Below are positions 1 to 13,198 of a stretch of DNA of 64,000 bases, piece after piece. The notes beneath the pieces were generated by a model that worked only from the letters and a program-made list of their open reading frames with translations, did not search any database and was not told the origin of the DNA. Source of the stretch: Chionis minor (lineage: Eukaryota > Chordata > Aves > Charadriiformes > Chionididae); the NCBI GenBank assembly GCA_013398295.1, contig VZSF01007904.1, positions 277,332 through 341,331 of the forward strand, written 5' to 3'. Positions within the stretch are counted from its first letter, which is position 1. Each line of letters begins with the position of its first letter. Position numbers and translations under genes: made by a program.

Positions 1-1971
1 GAAATTTACTGTGTAATGTAGTTTATTAGAAGAAATTCCTGGCCAGGGGGGAAAACTCAGAAAATCATGGGGATATTGGAAAAAAAGCAAACAAACCAAC
101 AAAAATAAGGGCAAAACCAGGAGAAAGGCAAACAGGCATATGCTTCCCCCCATAAAATTTGCCATTGGTAACACGGCGGTTTATCTTTAGTTAAGAACAA
201 GAAAGAACTTCAATCCCAGAAAGCATGCCTGGGAAGCACTGCGGCACCCCCCATATCCCATGCCATCACCCCACAAATGCCGTCAGGAACGTGCTCCCCC
301 TGCAGCACAGAAAACCCATCCTGAATGTGCTCAGGACAGAGAAGCAATGAAACGGCATTTCTCTCTCAAAAGGAAAGCGGTGAAATACAGTGAATTACGG
401 TGAAATGCATTTCACCACTTTCAACTTTTAAGCAGCCCTAACCCACTGCCCCCGCTGTGTGCCTGTGCTGGTATAGAAGTGCTGCCCATTTAAGAAAAAG
501 CTATAAGCTTTTCAGAGCAAAGACCCGGGGGGGGGAAAGCGGTGCTGTAAGCTGAGTTGTGCTTGAGGCACGGCCTGGGAGGAGCCCCAGCATCCATGGC
601 CCCTTGGTGATGCCACCTACCCCAAGCGCAGGGGCAGAGTGTCATCCTCCTCGGGAGCACGCTGATGGGTGTGAGTGATACACTCTCATAGCAGCATCAC
701 TACAGGCACAACAGGGCTCCCAGGAGAAAAGCAACCAGGTCACAATCAGATCATTAGTTAAAGGAGTTAGGATGGGGAAAATAGCTTTTTGGGGTGTCAA
801 AACTGAGCACCTGTCTCCTTGTCCCTCTTGCATGCTTTCCGCTGGAACGGCCAGCACCACCTCCATGCCACGTACACACCAAATTACAGCCCACAGGCAC
901 CTCTTGCCAGTTCTCTGGAGCTTAAGTCTTTCTTCCCCCAAAAATGCACAGGCAAGCTTGCCCAGCGGGCTGTGGCACACCAGACACCAGCGGGTGCCAC
1001 AGCATGGGGTGGGTGGCAGGAATTGGGCCCGTGCAAGAGCATCCATGTGGAACTAGAAGTTTTCAGCTACGGCAGTGCCTCTGGGAGTACGAGGGAATCA
1101 ACACCATGCAAACTTCCCAGTAAAGTACTGGGGCATAAAATTATATTATAAAAGCAGGCTAGTGAGATAATATTGTCTTAAAAAATATCTATGTACACAA
1201 CATATTAATGTGTAGTTTTTACATATTAGATAAGATGGCTATTCTGCATCTGTTAAAGAAATTTATTATTTTGCCTGATGAGCGCAGGAAATTTCTAATA
1301 TCACCAAGTCCTTTTTGCTGCCTCTAGTTGCAAGAGCAATGCTTCAGGAACGACGCTGCAATCTCCACATTCAAAGCTCTCGCCCAGCTCAGCGCAGTTT
1401 TATGCACAGAACAACCAGATATTTTGCAAGAGGTTTTTCATCCTTTGCCACAAGAAGGGATGTTTAATAGACTCCTGTTATTACCAGCACTAAATAATCT
1501 GTCTTTTGTATCATATGGGTCTGAAAATTTTGCTGTTGGAAGGGAGCTGGAGCATGGCTGTGTCTGCTTTCTCACCACCTTCCCCGCAGAGAAGTGGTGA
1601 ACTCACACTTGGGTTTAGACGCAGAGAGGTGGTTCAGAGCACCGGGTTTTGAACCGTTCAAGCCATAGTTTGTGCCTCAAGAGCGAGGGAGATCAGGGCA
1701 CCCCTTTCCAGTGATCCTCTCAGAAATGTTGAAAACACGCAACCTAGTGATCAGTATTCCTTACGATAACTTAATACGCATGAAGGACCAACTCACTACT
1801 GTTTAAAGTGTTCGTGTCAGGGAAATTAGTGGAGGATAGTGCCATAAAAAGACCCCAAAATATCATTACAGGTACCCCTGGACAATAAATGCCATGAGCC
1901 CAGAGGGCTGGGGCTACGGCTCCTGTTTTCAGCCATGAATTGGGAGATCAAAACACACCAATTTTCAGCGG

Positions 1972-2028
1972 GACTGAGTTAATCTGAAAATTTTACTTGT
2001 AAGCACTGTTATTTTGTAAATCAGGCAA
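1972..2028. repeat. Possible relic of an ancient amniote repeat
   Basis: The segment reads approximately 'CAGCGGGACTGAGTTAATC', then 'TTTTACTTGTAAGCACTG', then 'TTTTGTAAATCAGGC'. This resembles a recurrent old motif in bird and reptile DNA: 'CAGTGGGACT' followed by 'AAGTGTTTGCAGGATCAGGC'. It is heavily diverged and I cannot give the family name. The match is from memory of the motif, not an alignment. Confidence 0.3.
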
Positions 2029-5000
2029 TACTTTCACTCTTGGTGGGTGGCAAAATGTTAAAATATTTTTTTAAAGTGGTTGAGGAGCCAAAGGGAAACA
2101 GACATGGCTTTGAAAATTGTAGCTATTTCTTAGCTGTGAATTATGTCAAAATGAAAGAGAAATACCTGACTTAAGAAGCAACAGTCTTCAAATATATTTC
2201 CCTTTGATACTGATTTGTTGCTCTCAAATATATCATTATTGGCCCATTTTCTCCTGCAATTAGAAGGTTTTTATAAGTACAACGTAACACCTGAGCAGGT
2301 ATGCATACAAGGCCAAGTATATTTGAGATCTACCCATTCAACCCTGCCCCTACAGAAAACAAACCTCCTGTTTACAGCACATTTGGTGCTATTTCCTAAT
2401 AGCCGTAATTTCACCAGCTGTGCAAATCGGTTGTCATGTATTTTTGTTGCCCAGTGCCATTCCTTCTTAGTCTCTCATTTAAATGCTACTACACAAGTTC
2501 TCACACAACTCTAGCGATATTTGCATTATTTTAAAATACAAAACATTTTTCTAGATAGAATAGCCATAGGCTCCCCGCTTGAATTACTCATCTACTGACC
2601 AGTCTGCCCTTCAGCTTTTCTTTATTTCAGGCAGATCCTTAAATCACACATGCAGCCGAAACATTTCAAAAGGAGGAGCTTTTTGGTTGTTTCTGCCATG
2701 CAACTCCAGCAGACCCAGCCTGACAAAGAAGCTCGGAGAAGCCCAGGGGAGCAATTCCATGCGACCTTTCCTGTTGCATGCAAATACGCAGTTCACCCAT
2801 GCAAGCTGCAGCATCCTATGCTGGGCAACCCCAGTACAAGCCTGTGCTAACATTGCATCTTAAAGAGGTCCTCCAAACTGCACCCTTCCCTGGCAGAGGG
2901 TGTTTGGCCATGCTGTTGGCACAACTGACTCGTCCCTTGTGGCTGGCAGGAGCCCCTGGTGCAGACAAGCTATGGGGGACCACACAGCTGTTGTGCAGCA
3001 GTGTGGTCAGCAAGCACGGGGCAGGCTCCTGGGGATGGGGTAGTGTCGATCATGCCCTGGAGCTGGGCACAGTCCTTTTCACAGGACAAGACCAGCATAG
3101 AACAAATGTGCTTCGGGAGACAAGGGCCAACACTTGCTATGGTGGATGCAAAGAGGGAGAGGAGAAGAGGAAAGCTTCCTGGGCTGCTTGCCTGGAGCCC
3201 AGGCCAGGACTCGATGCCTAAAGCTTTTCAGGGGATTGGGTTGCCGGGATTTTTTGGGGTACTGGTGAGTTTTGAGTTACTCCATTGGGCTTCACAGGTG
3301 CAAACACAGTTGATGAGGCACCTGCAGCACTTTTGTCCCCAAGTAAGCTTGCCATTTCCAGCTGGTTCACTTCTTGCAGGTGTGCATGTGAGCTGGCCAT
3401 GGCATGGGAATGCCCACACCAGAAAAGAAAAAACAGCCCTGAACACAGCTCCAGCCTGGATGTTCAGCCCTTCGCAGACACTGCTGGGACCCCAGCCTTT
3501 AACCCTGGTCCCCCCCGCCAGGCCCAGCATCTCACTGCAAGACAGGAGCCCTCGAATTTGGGCTCTCCACCTCCTTGGCTACCAACATCCCAGCACCGCA
3601 TAAGGATGTGGCACCATCAGGCTTTACCCCAGTAGGTCCAGGAGGCATGAAATGAGGCCGAGAGGCAGATGAGACTGTTCCTCCTATTTTCATTTTCTTA
3701 GGAAACTAAGAAATGTTAAAAAAAGGAAAAACAGCACTTGGCAGTAAGTAGAGGGTGGGGATCCCTGCCAAGGTCTGGACAGCTGTACCTTCTTCACTAG
3801 CAAGTTGTGTGATCAGCAAGGGCTGTGCTGAAAGCCAAGAGGAGTTACCATAGCTGCCACATTGCATTTTGCTGATCCTCCCTCTGGGAGACACCTTAAA
3901 GAAACAAACCCACCCTAACAGCTACGCCAGCACTCACACTCCGCCGTGCATCAGAGGAAAACTATGGGTGACCTCTCAGGGTTTGTGTTTTGTGTTGGGG
4001 TTTTCTTCCCCTTCCCTCAAACTCCAGCATTTCTGATCCAAGATGAGGGGACAGAGGAGGAGGACAGTAGTTTATACAAAACTGTTTTTCCGTTTTCTGC
4101 AGCCTTGCTTGCATACAAAAAGGCCACCCGCCCCTCCCATTCAAGGCCCCAGCAGTGCTCCCGTGGCTGGATCTTCCCGACAGCTTGAAATAACCCAGGA
4201 AATTGTGCAAAAGCCCCGGTGGGTCCGATCCCAACCAGCTGGAGGCATGCACAGCTCTGCATCCAGGACTGGCCCACACCAGCCTGTGTCCTTGCATTGC
4301 AAATCTTGATGCTTTTGCCTGGTGGGGTCTTAAAAATAGCAGAAGGGAAGGGTCACTTCAAGAGGAGGGAGGGCGATGTAATGAGCACAGAGGAGCTTTG
4401 AGGAGAACTTACGGGCTGTGTCTGGCTCACAGCAGATACCCGCTGGGAGCATTTCTGTGAGTCCTGGTCAATGGCTGAGGGAATCCTCCACTCCCCTCCC
4501 AGCAGAGTGGGTAACAAAATAAAAGGCTCTCAGATTTCTTTCTGAACAGAAAATTATTCTTCCTTTTCTTCAGGAGAAAAGCAAGAGACCTGTTTGCAGG
4601 TGTTTTCCCTGCTCTGTCTGTCCCCTACATGACAGACAAGCACTCCCCAGGCTTCAAGATTTTTTTTTTTAAGCTCATCAGTGACTTCCAAAGCCTTCAT
4701 TCACATAGCCTGCCACGTATATTCTTGTTTCCATTATAAAGCTCATTTTCCTTGAAAACATCTCCAAAGGCCACTTTCAAGGAGCTGTGCTTGCTTCAAA
4801 GCCATACTGAGGTACTCAGTCCCCAGAATGTTGCACAAGCATCCCCATGATGCACATACATATTTAGCAGCTCTCCCTATCCTAGCAGCCCCATAATTAG
4901 CAGTTTCCCAGGCTCAGAGAGATCCATTTGATGAAAAAGGAGCACAGCACAGCTTGCTCCTGGGTTCTTGCTGACTCAGCACCTACTGGCACTAGAGGGC

Positions 5001-6965
5001 AGGATGCACTATCTTGGAAAGTAATGTGTAATGTTCCTTTGGGGTTGCATCCAAGGGACACACCTCATGCATGTTTAACAGGGAGCATGCAGTATATCTG
5101 GGAGCAGCCAGGAGCTGCCTTACTGCACAAAACAAGGAGGACCCAAATTTTGCACTGGGCACATCCCATAGCCGTGATCATTGGGACAGTCTCCTTGGTT
5201 ATTTAATTTAGGGTCAGGACGCTAAATGGCAGCAGAGGTACTTCCACCGCATTGCAGTCACAGCTGCTTGCTGCTTTGCCAGCCACATAATTCAAGGTGA
5301 AACATTTTGCCTTGCAAGGGGGATGCTCTGAGCAGTATTCACTGACACTGTATAGTAGTTTCTGATCAAAAGTATTTGTCAGATCCGTGCAGCAAGCACA
5401 GACAAGCTACACTGCAAGTGCTGCAGCTCAGATAATTGGAAATAACATTTTTCATGCACGTTGACCAGCTGATGCTCAGGCAGTTGTCAAAATACTCTTT
5501 TTATATAGAAAAACTGTTATTTAAAGAAAAAATCTCATTACTTTCTCTGGTGTATTTTTCTACATATATGATTAAAGCTGTATTGTCCACATCTTAATAG
5601 GAGATTTTAGATTAGCTCCAAACAAAACAAGTACAGGTTTACTTCATTGCTTTATCAACAGCCACTTCAATAAACAGGCAATATTTAAAAGGATTACTCC
5701 AAGAGGGTCATGCAATGCAGTCCTTTCATTATTGAAAACCTCACAGAATTGGCAGGCTTCAAGAGCAAGGTCATTTGTGGTCTAAACACAAGAAAATCTT
5801 CCCTCAAGCCTCCCAGGCCTCCTTGCAGGGAGGCCCTAATCTTGCAACCACAGCATGCCACCCTGCAGCATGGTGGGTGCAGATGCCCTGTACATGACTG
5901 CAGAAAATATTGTGGGCCAACAGCCATGAGTAGCAGGTTGCACCCTGAAAAAATAATATTTTTTGACATCACAACTTGTAATATGCAGTAGCAACTAAAT
6001 GGGTCAGGTTGTGTCAGTGTGACAAAGCCCTGTCAGGATGCAGCCTGTTCCTACAAGCAGCTCAAACACAGTGCAGGCACAGGATGTGACGAGCATTGCT
6101 CCCAGTTGCTGGTACCCACAGGTCTGCCAGAAAGCATCTACCCTTCAATGAGGGACTGAACCCCTTTAAAATGTAAAGATTGAGGTGCGTGCTAACAAAC
6201 TGAGCCCTGCTGAGATGCTGTACCCACAGGGCTCCATGCACTGCAGCGCGTCAGCACAGAGCTAGACCCAGCTGTGTCCCAGCACAGCCAGTCTGCCCAG
6301 CAGCCCCTGCTCAAATGCTGCGTTTTTAAGCTGAGACACCTGAAAACATCACAGCTTCAGGACTATAATCAGGATATTGGGTTAGGGAGATGAGAGGGAC
6401 AAACCCCAAAATATGGCTGTTCCATAAATTTCTTAGAAGGGAATCACGAAGACCTGCTGAATAGAAGAAATCTGTGTTTTTGGTTGCAGTTGAGTGGAGA
6501 TGTCTCACCTGTGCTTTGCTGCTAGGGAAAAAGGAGAGGTCTGTAACCAGCTTTACACACTTGGCTGCTAGGAAATGGGACAGCAAGTTGGGAGTCTCTG
6601 CAGAGATGACAGTTGATGAAGGAGCCCGTCTGCTTTGTTCATCTCCAGCTTATTTTGCACTGCTGCTTTTGGCACACCTGTGCCCCGAGTGCCGTGGGAT
6701 GTTGAGGCTGGCTCTGCTCTGGCCACCTAGCTAAGGTCCCTTTTCAGGGCAGTTTATACCAGAGCCTCTGGGCTAACTGTAAGGACAGCAGCTCTTTCAT
6801 TACTGCACCCTACTTGATGTGATGGGGCCAGCAGGCTTTTCTCTCCTTGCTCCTATAGCCTACGCTGGGGACACTCATCTATACTGTGCCCTAAATGAAG
6901 GGGCCAGAATGAACCTAGTCCTGGTTCAGACCCAACTTGCCCATGAAATTTTGGTTGATGGATGG

Positions 6966-7010
6966 TGCCTCAGTCTCCCCTCTGAAATGCAAATGCTAAT
7001 AATACTTTTC
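6966..7010 (-). repeat. MIR-like CORE-SINE fragment, antisense
   Basis: The + strand reads 'TGCCTCAGTCTCCCCTCTG', then 'AAATGCAAATGCTAATAATA'. This closely follows the reverse complement of the MIR body: 'GCCTCAGTTTCCCCATCTG', then 'TAAAATGGGGATAATAATAC'. MIR elements predate the amniote radiation and survive in birds as old, scattered fragments. Only about 45 bp is clear. L2-type LINEs share a similar 3' region and are the main alternative. Confidence 0.5.
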
Positions 7011-10000
7011 CTTTGAGTACTTGTTTCCTGACCGCCTTGTAACCTCCTCATAAGACAGGACCTCCCTACAAACCGTGTACATAGAGAAGGGACCCACATG
7101 CCACCATACTGGTTTTTCTCTGCCTAGCCCTGCGCCTCCCAGCCAGCCCATCCTCCATGCAGGTTGTCTCCCCACAGCACGGAATATCCTCTTGACACCC
7201 TGTATTTTTAGGTGCTTTTTGCATCCCAGAGAGATCTCACCACTGTCAAATGGAAACTGGCTCTGCACTGAGGCCAGGCTGAGCAGCCTATCTACAGCAA
7301 TTGATATGGATTTCACAGCTTCTAATTTCAGTGATCTAAATTGCAGATGTGCGCTTCAGATTTGGAGAGAGACGGAACGGAAGGAAAAAGGTTAAGCAGC
7401 TCTGTGAGTCACTCCAATACATGACCTACTGTTGATTTAGAAACCTACCTCAGCAGTAAATACAGAATAAAGTTCTTCAAACTGTTTAACCTTTTGTATT
7501 CTGGCCAGCAAAACAAATAAATGAGAATGAAACGTCCCTCTAGAGTCAGAAAAGAAACAAATCTGGAAAACCCTGCAGTGCAGTTAGTATCAAGAAAAAA
7601 GTTGACTCAAAACAAGTGACCTAAAGACAGGAAAAAAAAATAAAAACCCCAACAAAAAACCCCCAGAAAGAGCAGCAGACACGAAAGGCAGAGAGGCGGG
7701 CACACACATTAGCGTAGCAGATAATGAAGAGAGCAGAGAGAGCAGGCTGTGCTGCTCTCTGGAAACTGCTCCAGGCAGCACAATGCGGCAAAGGCAAGGA
7801 ACAACTTTCCAAAGAAGTGGAGGGAGGCTGCACAGCTGCAGAACAATGAAAAAAGACAATACAGCCCAGACCCTGCTTCTGCTGAAGCCAATAGTAAGAT
7901 TCTGGTTCAACAGGCACCAGCACCCACTTTCTGCAGGAGAGTGGTTTGCACCCAGACACTCCGTGAAATTGCACAGACTCAACACGTACATTGTAGTCCC
8001 AAATTATTTATCTACAGGCAGTTTCGTTGCTGCTTTTTTGGGCTAGAAGCATCAGGCTGAAGGCAAAAGACATCTCAGCTGCATAACTCATGAAGAGCTC
8101 AGTGTATAATTGCAAACAGGCATCGCATACAGGTAGACAGGAGCATTCCTGGGAGAATTAGCTTTTCTACAGGCAGACAAGTCTGACTGTGCAGGCAGAG
8201 TGTGCATGCTTCAGTGTTGAGGAAGATCTGCAAGGGGCTGTCACTGAAGACACAGAGCAGGCTATGGATGGAGGTGTCCTTACCTCAGCTTTGGAAATCC
8301 CTGCAAAGCTTTGAAGGCAGCTGAACCATACAAACCCCCAAGTTCTTGTTGAATCATTTTTGTCTTCAAAGCACAGGGTGTAGCAGCGGAAGGAGAGCTT
8401 TCCCTGGGATTTGAGGCACTGAGTGGGAGTTGAGAGAAAGGCCAGCATCTGCTGATCTCAGGGTACCATCAGGAGAATACTATACAAGGATCTCGAGGAG
8501 TTCACTTGGGCCAGAGCCATCCTCAGGTCTCCAGTTAAAGCAGAATCACTAAAAAGCCGTGCAAAGTGACCGGGGAAGCCAAGGGGGCTTTAGAGTCTCA
8601 ACAGTTGCAACGATTAAAAGGAAAACTGATGAGCAAGCATTTACAGCATAAATCAGACTTTCCTTAAATATTTAGGCATGCTTTAAATCAGCAATGCTGT
8701 GGTTCACAAACCACCAGAGATTTTGCAGAGATGGGGATGCATTTTAAAAAAGTCACCACTACAGTCAGCACACAGATGCAAAACTCAAGGCAGAGACAGA
8801 ACAGCCTGTGTAGTGCTGATAGATAATAATTCAGACCCAAATACTTCTTGGACTAATTTTCTCCCCTGACTTCCTGGATCAGGGATGCAACCTTTCCCAC
8901 TTCCATTTGTACAACAGTGACAACCGATGTTGAATGCAAGAGTGAATTTCTTTGTTAAAAAAAAAAAACAATCACACTGACACCTGGAACATTTCTCTCC
9001 ACCTTGCTGTGAAAGCCCTCTTGTGTTGCTGCAGCTTTGAAGAGTATGTGCTCCTGGTTCCTTCCCATTCCCAGGCAGTTGCCAGCCTCCCCATAGCAGA
9101 AATGAACTGAAGCAGCATTTCAGAAACCATATTTTAAGGTCTTTTTGCTAGTTTTGAAGTCTTCAAAGATCATGTGTTCAAGATTTTCCACCTAAAGTCC
9201 AAAGACTGGAAACATACCCTATTAAAAATACTACATTAATTAAGATATTGCATGTTCTGTTAATAGCATAATTTAAAAAATTGCATGGGACTTCAATAAA
9301 ATACCAATAAAGCAGGGCTAAAGCTAGACATCACAACAGCAAGAGGTTTCTGGCACAGAAAGGAAAGCAGAAAACATCAAGATTTTTGCATTACAGATGT
9401 TGAGCCAGTAGTGCTTCCAAATTGTGGACATTTTCAGATGTGTTTCTCCATCCATTCCTTTCCCCCCCTTTGCTGCAGATCCTAACACACTGGCATTTGC
9501 TTGCTACAGATAGGCACAAAGCTGCAGGATTCCCCTCCATGCTGCAGTCCTGCTGCAGCTGTTTCACCCTCACTGTGTGCAAGTGCCCATGCCCCACCAG
9601 CGCATCACACTGAACTTCACCTTAAAACAGCCAAGACTACCTTCCTCGGATCTGTTATAGAGAAGTGACAGGGACCGATGAACAGACTGGAGCTGAGAGT
9701 TGAGGCCAAAGAGATTTAGGGCCCCCTCCAGAGCTGAGATTTTTTGGAAAGGTTTCCTTGATCCTTTCGAGAATGCAAGCCTACCCTCATGTCTGAGAGT
9801 CTTCATCATTTAGTTGTTCTTTGAGTCTCTTGGAAAAACTTAAATCTGTAACTTACAAGAGTAACATAAGTAGGGATAAAGCATCATTTTCACATATTCA
9901 GCTGGAAGTCCAGGAGAAGACATAAGCCAGTTCAGAGAATCCCCTACACATCCTGCAACTACAGTGTCCCAGACCATCTTCACAGACATTTCTGGTCTCT

Positions 10001-12111
10001 GGACTATACCACAGCCTCCTTTCCCAGAAGGCAACCTGCAGGCTTTCCCTTGGCTTTCTTGTGCCTAGCAGCAATCCTCAGCCAACAAGACAACTTGTCT
10101 GGGTCTCGGAGGTCATTTCCTGGGCCAGCAGCAAGTCCCCAAAAACTAAGCATCTCATCCACAGCCAACGCACACAGGAAAATCTTTGCAGACATGGAAA
10201 AGGGGAGCAGATTCCCACAGAACAGATTCAAACCACCGATGTCTGCAGTCAGAGCCTAGCTTGTATAACCAGGAACAGCTCCACCGAAAGGAATAAACTC
10301 ATCTCCTTTCATTAATGGAGCATAGATGGAAATAGTTTGGGTGGTTTGATACTGGAGAAGTCCAAGAGCCCCAACCCTTGGGTTTAACACCAGAGATGAA
10401 ACAGCTAAGTGAGGTGATGGGAGAAGAATAAGGGTATCTTTGAAAGGAAAAGCAATGTTTGCAGTTCTCAGTCTTTGGAGCTGCTGTGATATGGCATACT
10501 TCAGGTAGCTTGCTTATTCCAGCAGTACCTTGTTTGGGGGCAGCATGCAAACACTCGGAGTCCTTCACACACATCAGGATACTTTTGCAGCATGCCTTGC
10601 CCTGGAAGGTAAAGCACTCTAGTGGAATAACCCAGGAGCATTTGCCAAAGAGGGGTTGAAGGGAGGGAAGGAGAGGAAGAAGAAAGTACTTAATAAGTCC
10701 CAAATCATTTAAAAAAATTCATTAGCTATTATTTCAGCTGTGTGACCTCCTGAAGGGACTTTCTAGAGGGCCAGATTATGCAGTCAACTAAAAATATAAA
10801 TAAGTATGGAAAGGGCAGAGTTCACTTTGTTCAGCCAAATCATGTGGGATGTCAGGTTAAGTTTCCTGTAGTGTGCATCCGTGCACTTCCAGGAGACAAG
10901 TGTGGCCCAACAGCTCCCCCAGTCTGAGGACTCCTCCCCAACCAGCAGACATGGCACAAGCAAATGAGGTATTTTCATTTGGGGAGTGCAGATTTCCAGA
11001 CTTCCTGCCAGTCCCGCAGGGACAGAAGCATGTTGCATTGCTGCAAGATTTCCAGCTGCAGTTAAGTGGACTGCAGCTTCAAGCGTGTTGCAGAGACTAG
11101 CTCCCAGCCAGCCATGGTAGTCTGGATAACAGCCTTTATCCTTCCTAGCTGCAGCACTCATATTTGGGTAGGAGAGTTCATTTCTGTTTGCATTTCTTAC
11201 TTCTTCCACCTTCAAGGAAAAAGTGTGTGCCACGAGAACCAGCCAGTCTCCCTGAGCCCATCTCCTAGAACTTCATTCACTTATTTAATGATGTTGATTT
11301 AACTAACTGGTGGTTTTAGGGAGCCTTTAAGCTGAGGAACTGCTGGTTCTTAGAAACCTATTCACCTTTCAAATGAGGATGTAGTGAGAAAGATGGCTAA
11401 ACACTTTTGCTAAGAACTGAGGATCAGGTAGAAGAGGAGGCTGTCTCCACAAGGTGTAATATCTAAAACCAGAATCATTTTGGTTGTCAGTGGGATCCCT
11501 ATGGTTGTGCTCCCTAATAGCTGAACACCAACTTCGCACTATTATATATATATGTACATGCACACCAATATTTACTGGTACAGTCAAGTGCTGTATTATA
11601 GGTGCATACATGTGTACGGGAAGTGTGCAGCATACATATAGATATGATGAGACACATCTGTGCCTGAATAAGAGTGGCAAAAAGAAATTTCAAAAGAAAA
11701 CAGAAGCATCTTTAACTGGTAAAAATCACAGAGGAGTGAAAAGTGCTTAAATTAAGTCACTACAGACAACCTATGCTCCTCCACACCTACAGTACAGTTA
11801 AAGCCTAAATATGATATCACAGATTATTTGTGTTGCGTGTAGAAGCATGCGCGCACACACATACTTCTCTAGTAAGACATAGACCAATACTTCCTTATAT
11901 TCAATTTGATTTCTTAATGAGCCTTTAAAGCTTCCATTTCAATCACTAAACGTAACATCCAGCCTCCCTCACACTTCACAAACAGACATGTGCAGATTTA
12001 ACCCGGGGAATAAGAAACTTAAGGAAACATTTTACTGTAGTGCAAACACAAGCTGCACGTAAAACTCAGTTGTATAGAGCAGAAAACATAATCTGAACAT
12101 AAGATGTTCTG

Positions 12112-12444
12112 GAACATCTTTCTTATGAGGAAAGGCTGAGGGAGCAGGGTCTTTTCGGTCTGGAGAAAAGAAGACGGAGGGGGGATCTCATCAATGCTTA
12201 TAAATACTTAAAGTGAGGGTGCTGGGAACATGGGACCAGTCTTTTTTCAGTGGTGCCCAGTGATAGGACAAGAGGTAACGAGCACAAACTTGACGATAGG
12301 AAGTTCCATCTAAACATGAGAAGGAACTTCTTTACTTTCAGGGTGGCAGAACCCTGGAACGGGCTGCCCAGAGAGGTGGTGGCGTCTCTGACCATGGACA
12401 CATACAAAACCCGCCTGGATGCCATCCTGTGCGACCTGCTGTAG
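12112..12444 (+). pseudogene. CR1 ORF2 C-terminal remnant, one in-frame stop
   Basis: One continuous frame runs from '[20 protein letters not shown]' through '[11 protein letters not shown]', a TGA at 12214-12216, then '[14 protein letters not shown]' and on to a TAG at 12442-12444. The block '[19 protein letters not shown]' (12325-12381) is the hallmark C-terminal motif of CR1 ORF2 proteins. No frameshift separates the two halves. The only visible lesion is the TGA, at a place where the family normally has a Gly-rich turn. The endonuclease and catalytic reverse-transcriptase domains are absent because of 5' truncation, so the copy cannot be autonomous. The downstream open part (12250-12444, 64 codons) is a LINE fragment, not a host gene. 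Confidence 0.9.
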
Positions 12445-12508
12445 GTGGACCTGGTCTGGCAGGGGGGTTGGACCAGATGATCTCCAGAGGTCCCTTCCAA
12501 CCCCTAAC

Positions 12509-12525
12509 ATTCTGTGATTCTGTGA
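12509..12525 (+). repeat. CR1 3'-terminal octamer repeat (2 copies)
   Basis: ATTCTGTG occurs at 12509-12516 and 12517-12524, followed by A. CR1 elements end in such short tandem octamers of the ATTCTRTG type in place of a poly(A) tail. They mark the exact 3' border of the insertion and the region used for priming by the reverse transcriptase. Confidence 0.93.
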
Positions 12526-13098
12526 AAAGCTGTTCAGCATCAGTTGCAAAACCAAGCAGTCAGATGAGAAGCCCACCAGCAGCAACTTCAGAGCATTCAC
12601 AGGAGCACAAGTTTAGCTCAGTTCTGTACATCCTAGGACATCTTGTGAAATTCAGAGAGGAACAGCACTGCCAAAGTCAAAGTACAAAGTCTTTGTTTTG
12701 AACAGATGCAGAGAGCTCCTTGTCCTCCCCCTCCAGAAAGGAGATTGCATCAGTACCGCAGTAATACAGGTTATTAGCTCAGTGGGAACCTAGCAGAGTT
12801 CAGACTCGAAGGTTCAAATAAGTCCAGCTTGCAGATGGCAAATCTAAACAAGACCAGCCAGCTGGCATTAAGCCAAGGTATCCGCATTAATTTGGTTGAA
12901 AATGTTGACTTAACCCATTCATTTGATCACTGAAATCCAAAAAAACCCTGACAACTGGAGACAAGAAAATATACATCTGCCTTTTGCAGAATGACAGAGT
13001 GGGCAAGACCATGTAAACCAATTTTCCAGAGTGTTTTCTAGTCTGTGTGCATGCTGCATGCAAACCAATCTCTTGCTAGTCATTTGCTTGCCTGTTGT

Positions 13099-13198
13099 GA
13101 TTCAGCAGAGCACATTGCACGTCCTTAGTGCATGTGCTAAATCCCACTGAAGTCAGCGAGGCTAAGGGTACGCATTTAGACATTAGGCATGTGATTAA
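13099..13198. repeat. Relic of an ancient amniote repeat
   Basis: The segment starts 'GATTCAGCAGAGCACATTGC', continues 'TTAGTGCATGTGCTAAATCC' and 'CACTGAAGTCAGCGAGGC', and closes 'TAGGCATGTGATTAA'. This follows a motif recurrent in bird, turtle and crocodile non-coding DNA: 'GATTCAGCAAAGCACTTAAG', 'CATGTGCTTAA', then 'CCCATTGAAGTCAATGGG'. About 100 bp is alignable by eye. I am fairly sure it is an old interspersed repeat but do not know its exact family name. Confidence 0.55.

Larger units (their letters stand above)
1..12103. other. Non-coding stretch, no gene recognised
   Basis: I found no coding exon with a recognisable domain, no RNA gene and no young repeat here. Open frames reach only about 150 codons, lie on both strands and overlap each other. 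Base composition is mixed, with an AT-rich patch near 1130-1300 and another near 9180-9310. Low-complexity pieces are a G9 run at 527-535, T11 at 4660-4670, A12 at 8957-8968 and a short TA run at 11543-11552. Two small ancient repeat relics inside this stretch are listed separately. It could be intron of the gene whose probable last exon starts at 28724, or intergenic DNA. The sequence alone does not decide. Confidence 0.6.
12104..12525 (+). mobile_element. CR1 LINE, 5'-truncated 3' end
   Basis: This is the last ~420 bp of a chicken-repeat-1 (CR1) non-LTR retrotransposon, the main LINE of bird genomes. It holds the end of the reverse-transcriptase ORF (12112-12444), then the short 3'UTR typical of avian CR1: a segment near 12461-12505 reading 'GGGGTTGGACCAGATGATC', then 'TCCCTTCCAACCCCTAAC'. 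It ends in two ATTCTGTG octamers and has no poly(A) tail. The 5' end is truncated, as in most CR1 copies. The tail reading frame is nearly open and the 3' end is complete, so this is not one of the oldest copies. I saw no target-site duplication, which is usual for CR1. Confidence 0.95.

Noticed and set aside
22..27. TTTATT, a possible minus-strand AATAAA at the window edge
   Set aside because: Only about 20 bases of downstream sequence are present, and no other 3'-end features support it.
2959..3603. 214-codon open frame on the + strand, with shorter frames overlapping on both strands
   Set aside because: No domain, no conserved-looking motif, no splice or promoter context, and equally open frames in other phases. 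Consistent with chance in moderately GC-rich DNA.
12250..12444. 64-codon frame that could be taken for a small host gene
   Set aside because: It is the C-terminal end of CR1 ORF2 and is annotated as part of the LINE.
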